DNA of 30,434 nt, from the NCBI GenBank assembly GCA_035493895.1, contig DATJHM010000117.1:1-30434 (forward strand), read 5' to 3'. The notes below the pieces were generated by a model. That model worked only from the letters and a program-made list of their open reading frames with translations. It made no database searches and had not been told where the DNA came from. This document shows positions 30,121-30,434 of the stretch, piece by piece; position 1 is the first letter of the stretch; every line of letters begins with the position of its first letter. The stretch is from DATJHM01 sp035493895 (GTDB lineage: Bacteria; Chloroflexota; Ktedonobacteria; Ktedonobacterales; Ktedonobacteraceae). The position numbers and the translations under genes are program-made.

Positions 30121-30434
30121 AGGCGCGGCTTGTCTGCGCCCGGGGCGGCTTGTCTGCGCCCGGGGCGGATTGTCTACGCCCAATACGCATCAACCTCCGA
30201 AAGGATGCACTATTCAAGGTGGCCGGTGGGGGCCGTGGACCGGCAGAAAGCCCGGTCAATACGCATCAACCTGAGAATGGTTCAGATGCCATGATGCAGG
30301 TCAATAGAAAGCCGAGAGGGTCAATCGTGTCACACAGGATCGGGAGGAAAGAGGCATGAGCCCGAAAAAACCGGTCATTTGCGTTCCCCCACCGACCCTC
30401 TCGCCCTTCCGCAGAGGTAGGGGATGTGTTTTCT
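30118..30434. repeat. Mosaic repeat block after uvrB, right edge
   Basis: The block begins with the TAG stop of uvrB. Three tandem 20-bp copies containing CGGCTTGTCTGCGCCCGGGG follow (30126-30185, the third diverged), then ATACGCATCAACCT modules and an inverted 62-bp-unit fragment (30216-30258). From 30261 it is a copy related to 161-355. The ORF at 30150-30359 is repeat-internal and not called. Confidence 0.9.

Noticed and set aside
30150..30359. 69-codon open frame after uvrB
   Set aside because: Composed entirely of repeat modules and lacking a ribosome site.

Overview
The window reads as chromosomal DNA of a Chloroflexota bacterium, most likely of the Ktedonobacteria. This is inferred from three things: mosaic GTAGAG...GCTTGTCTGC stem-loop repeats between genes, a regulator-rich gene set, and protein types typical of that class (GAF/PucR regulators, seven-bladed PD40 propellers, zinc-ribbon membrane proteins, DhnA-type aldolase). 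No rRNA, tRNA, CRISPR array, transposase or phage gene was seen. Twenty-six protein-coding genes are supported. Many starts were moved inward from the longest possible frame because a Shine-Dalgarno sequence, or a promoter -10 box, lies inside the longer frame.

Layout. 1-480: mosaic repeat block with large inverted repeats. 535-4758: NCS1 nucleobase permease, divergent from a GAF-GAF-PucR regulator; the roughly 725-bp gap holds palindromes and a possible structured leader. 4849-5670: two small secreted proteins, one built of 14-residue repeats. 6007-8852: a minus-strand metal-homeostasis operon (ArsR/SmtB sensor, CDF exporter, TetR regulator, HAD hydrolase). 9052-12459: a convergent sensor kinase and response regulator separated by a 570-bp repeat block. 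12603-13592: a ROK protein under a strong promoter with palindromic candidate operators. 13893-14836: a CxxxxC/HH protein and a receiver-like protein lacking the phospho-acceptor Asp. 14834-15170: a repeat block with three 62-bp tandem units. 15168-17672: a 69-aa protein, ErpA-type Fe-S carrier and subtilase. 17924-21743: M20 peptidase, thioredoxin reductase and MFS sugar-type transporter. 21811-23301: HxlR regulator divergent from a PcaD-like hydrolase. 23420-25712: a free-standing PD40 propeller and class I fructose-bisphosphate aldolase. 26201-27885: a coiled-coil/tandem-repeat protein convergent with a zinc-ribbon membrane protein. 28126-30120: uvrB, followed by another repeat block running to the window end.

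The most unusual signal is in the repeats. In five genes (sensor kinase, response regulator, receiver-like protein, 69-aa protein, uvrB) the stop codon is the TAG that begins the same repeat module, always oriented along the gene. Two convergent gene pairs (11121/11689 and 14836/15168) have their whole intergenic space bookended by inverted copies of this module. This suggests a mobile or exapted 3'-end element, possibly acting as a bidirectional terminator, that supplies stop codons. The functional interpretation is inference; the sequence pattern is directly visible.
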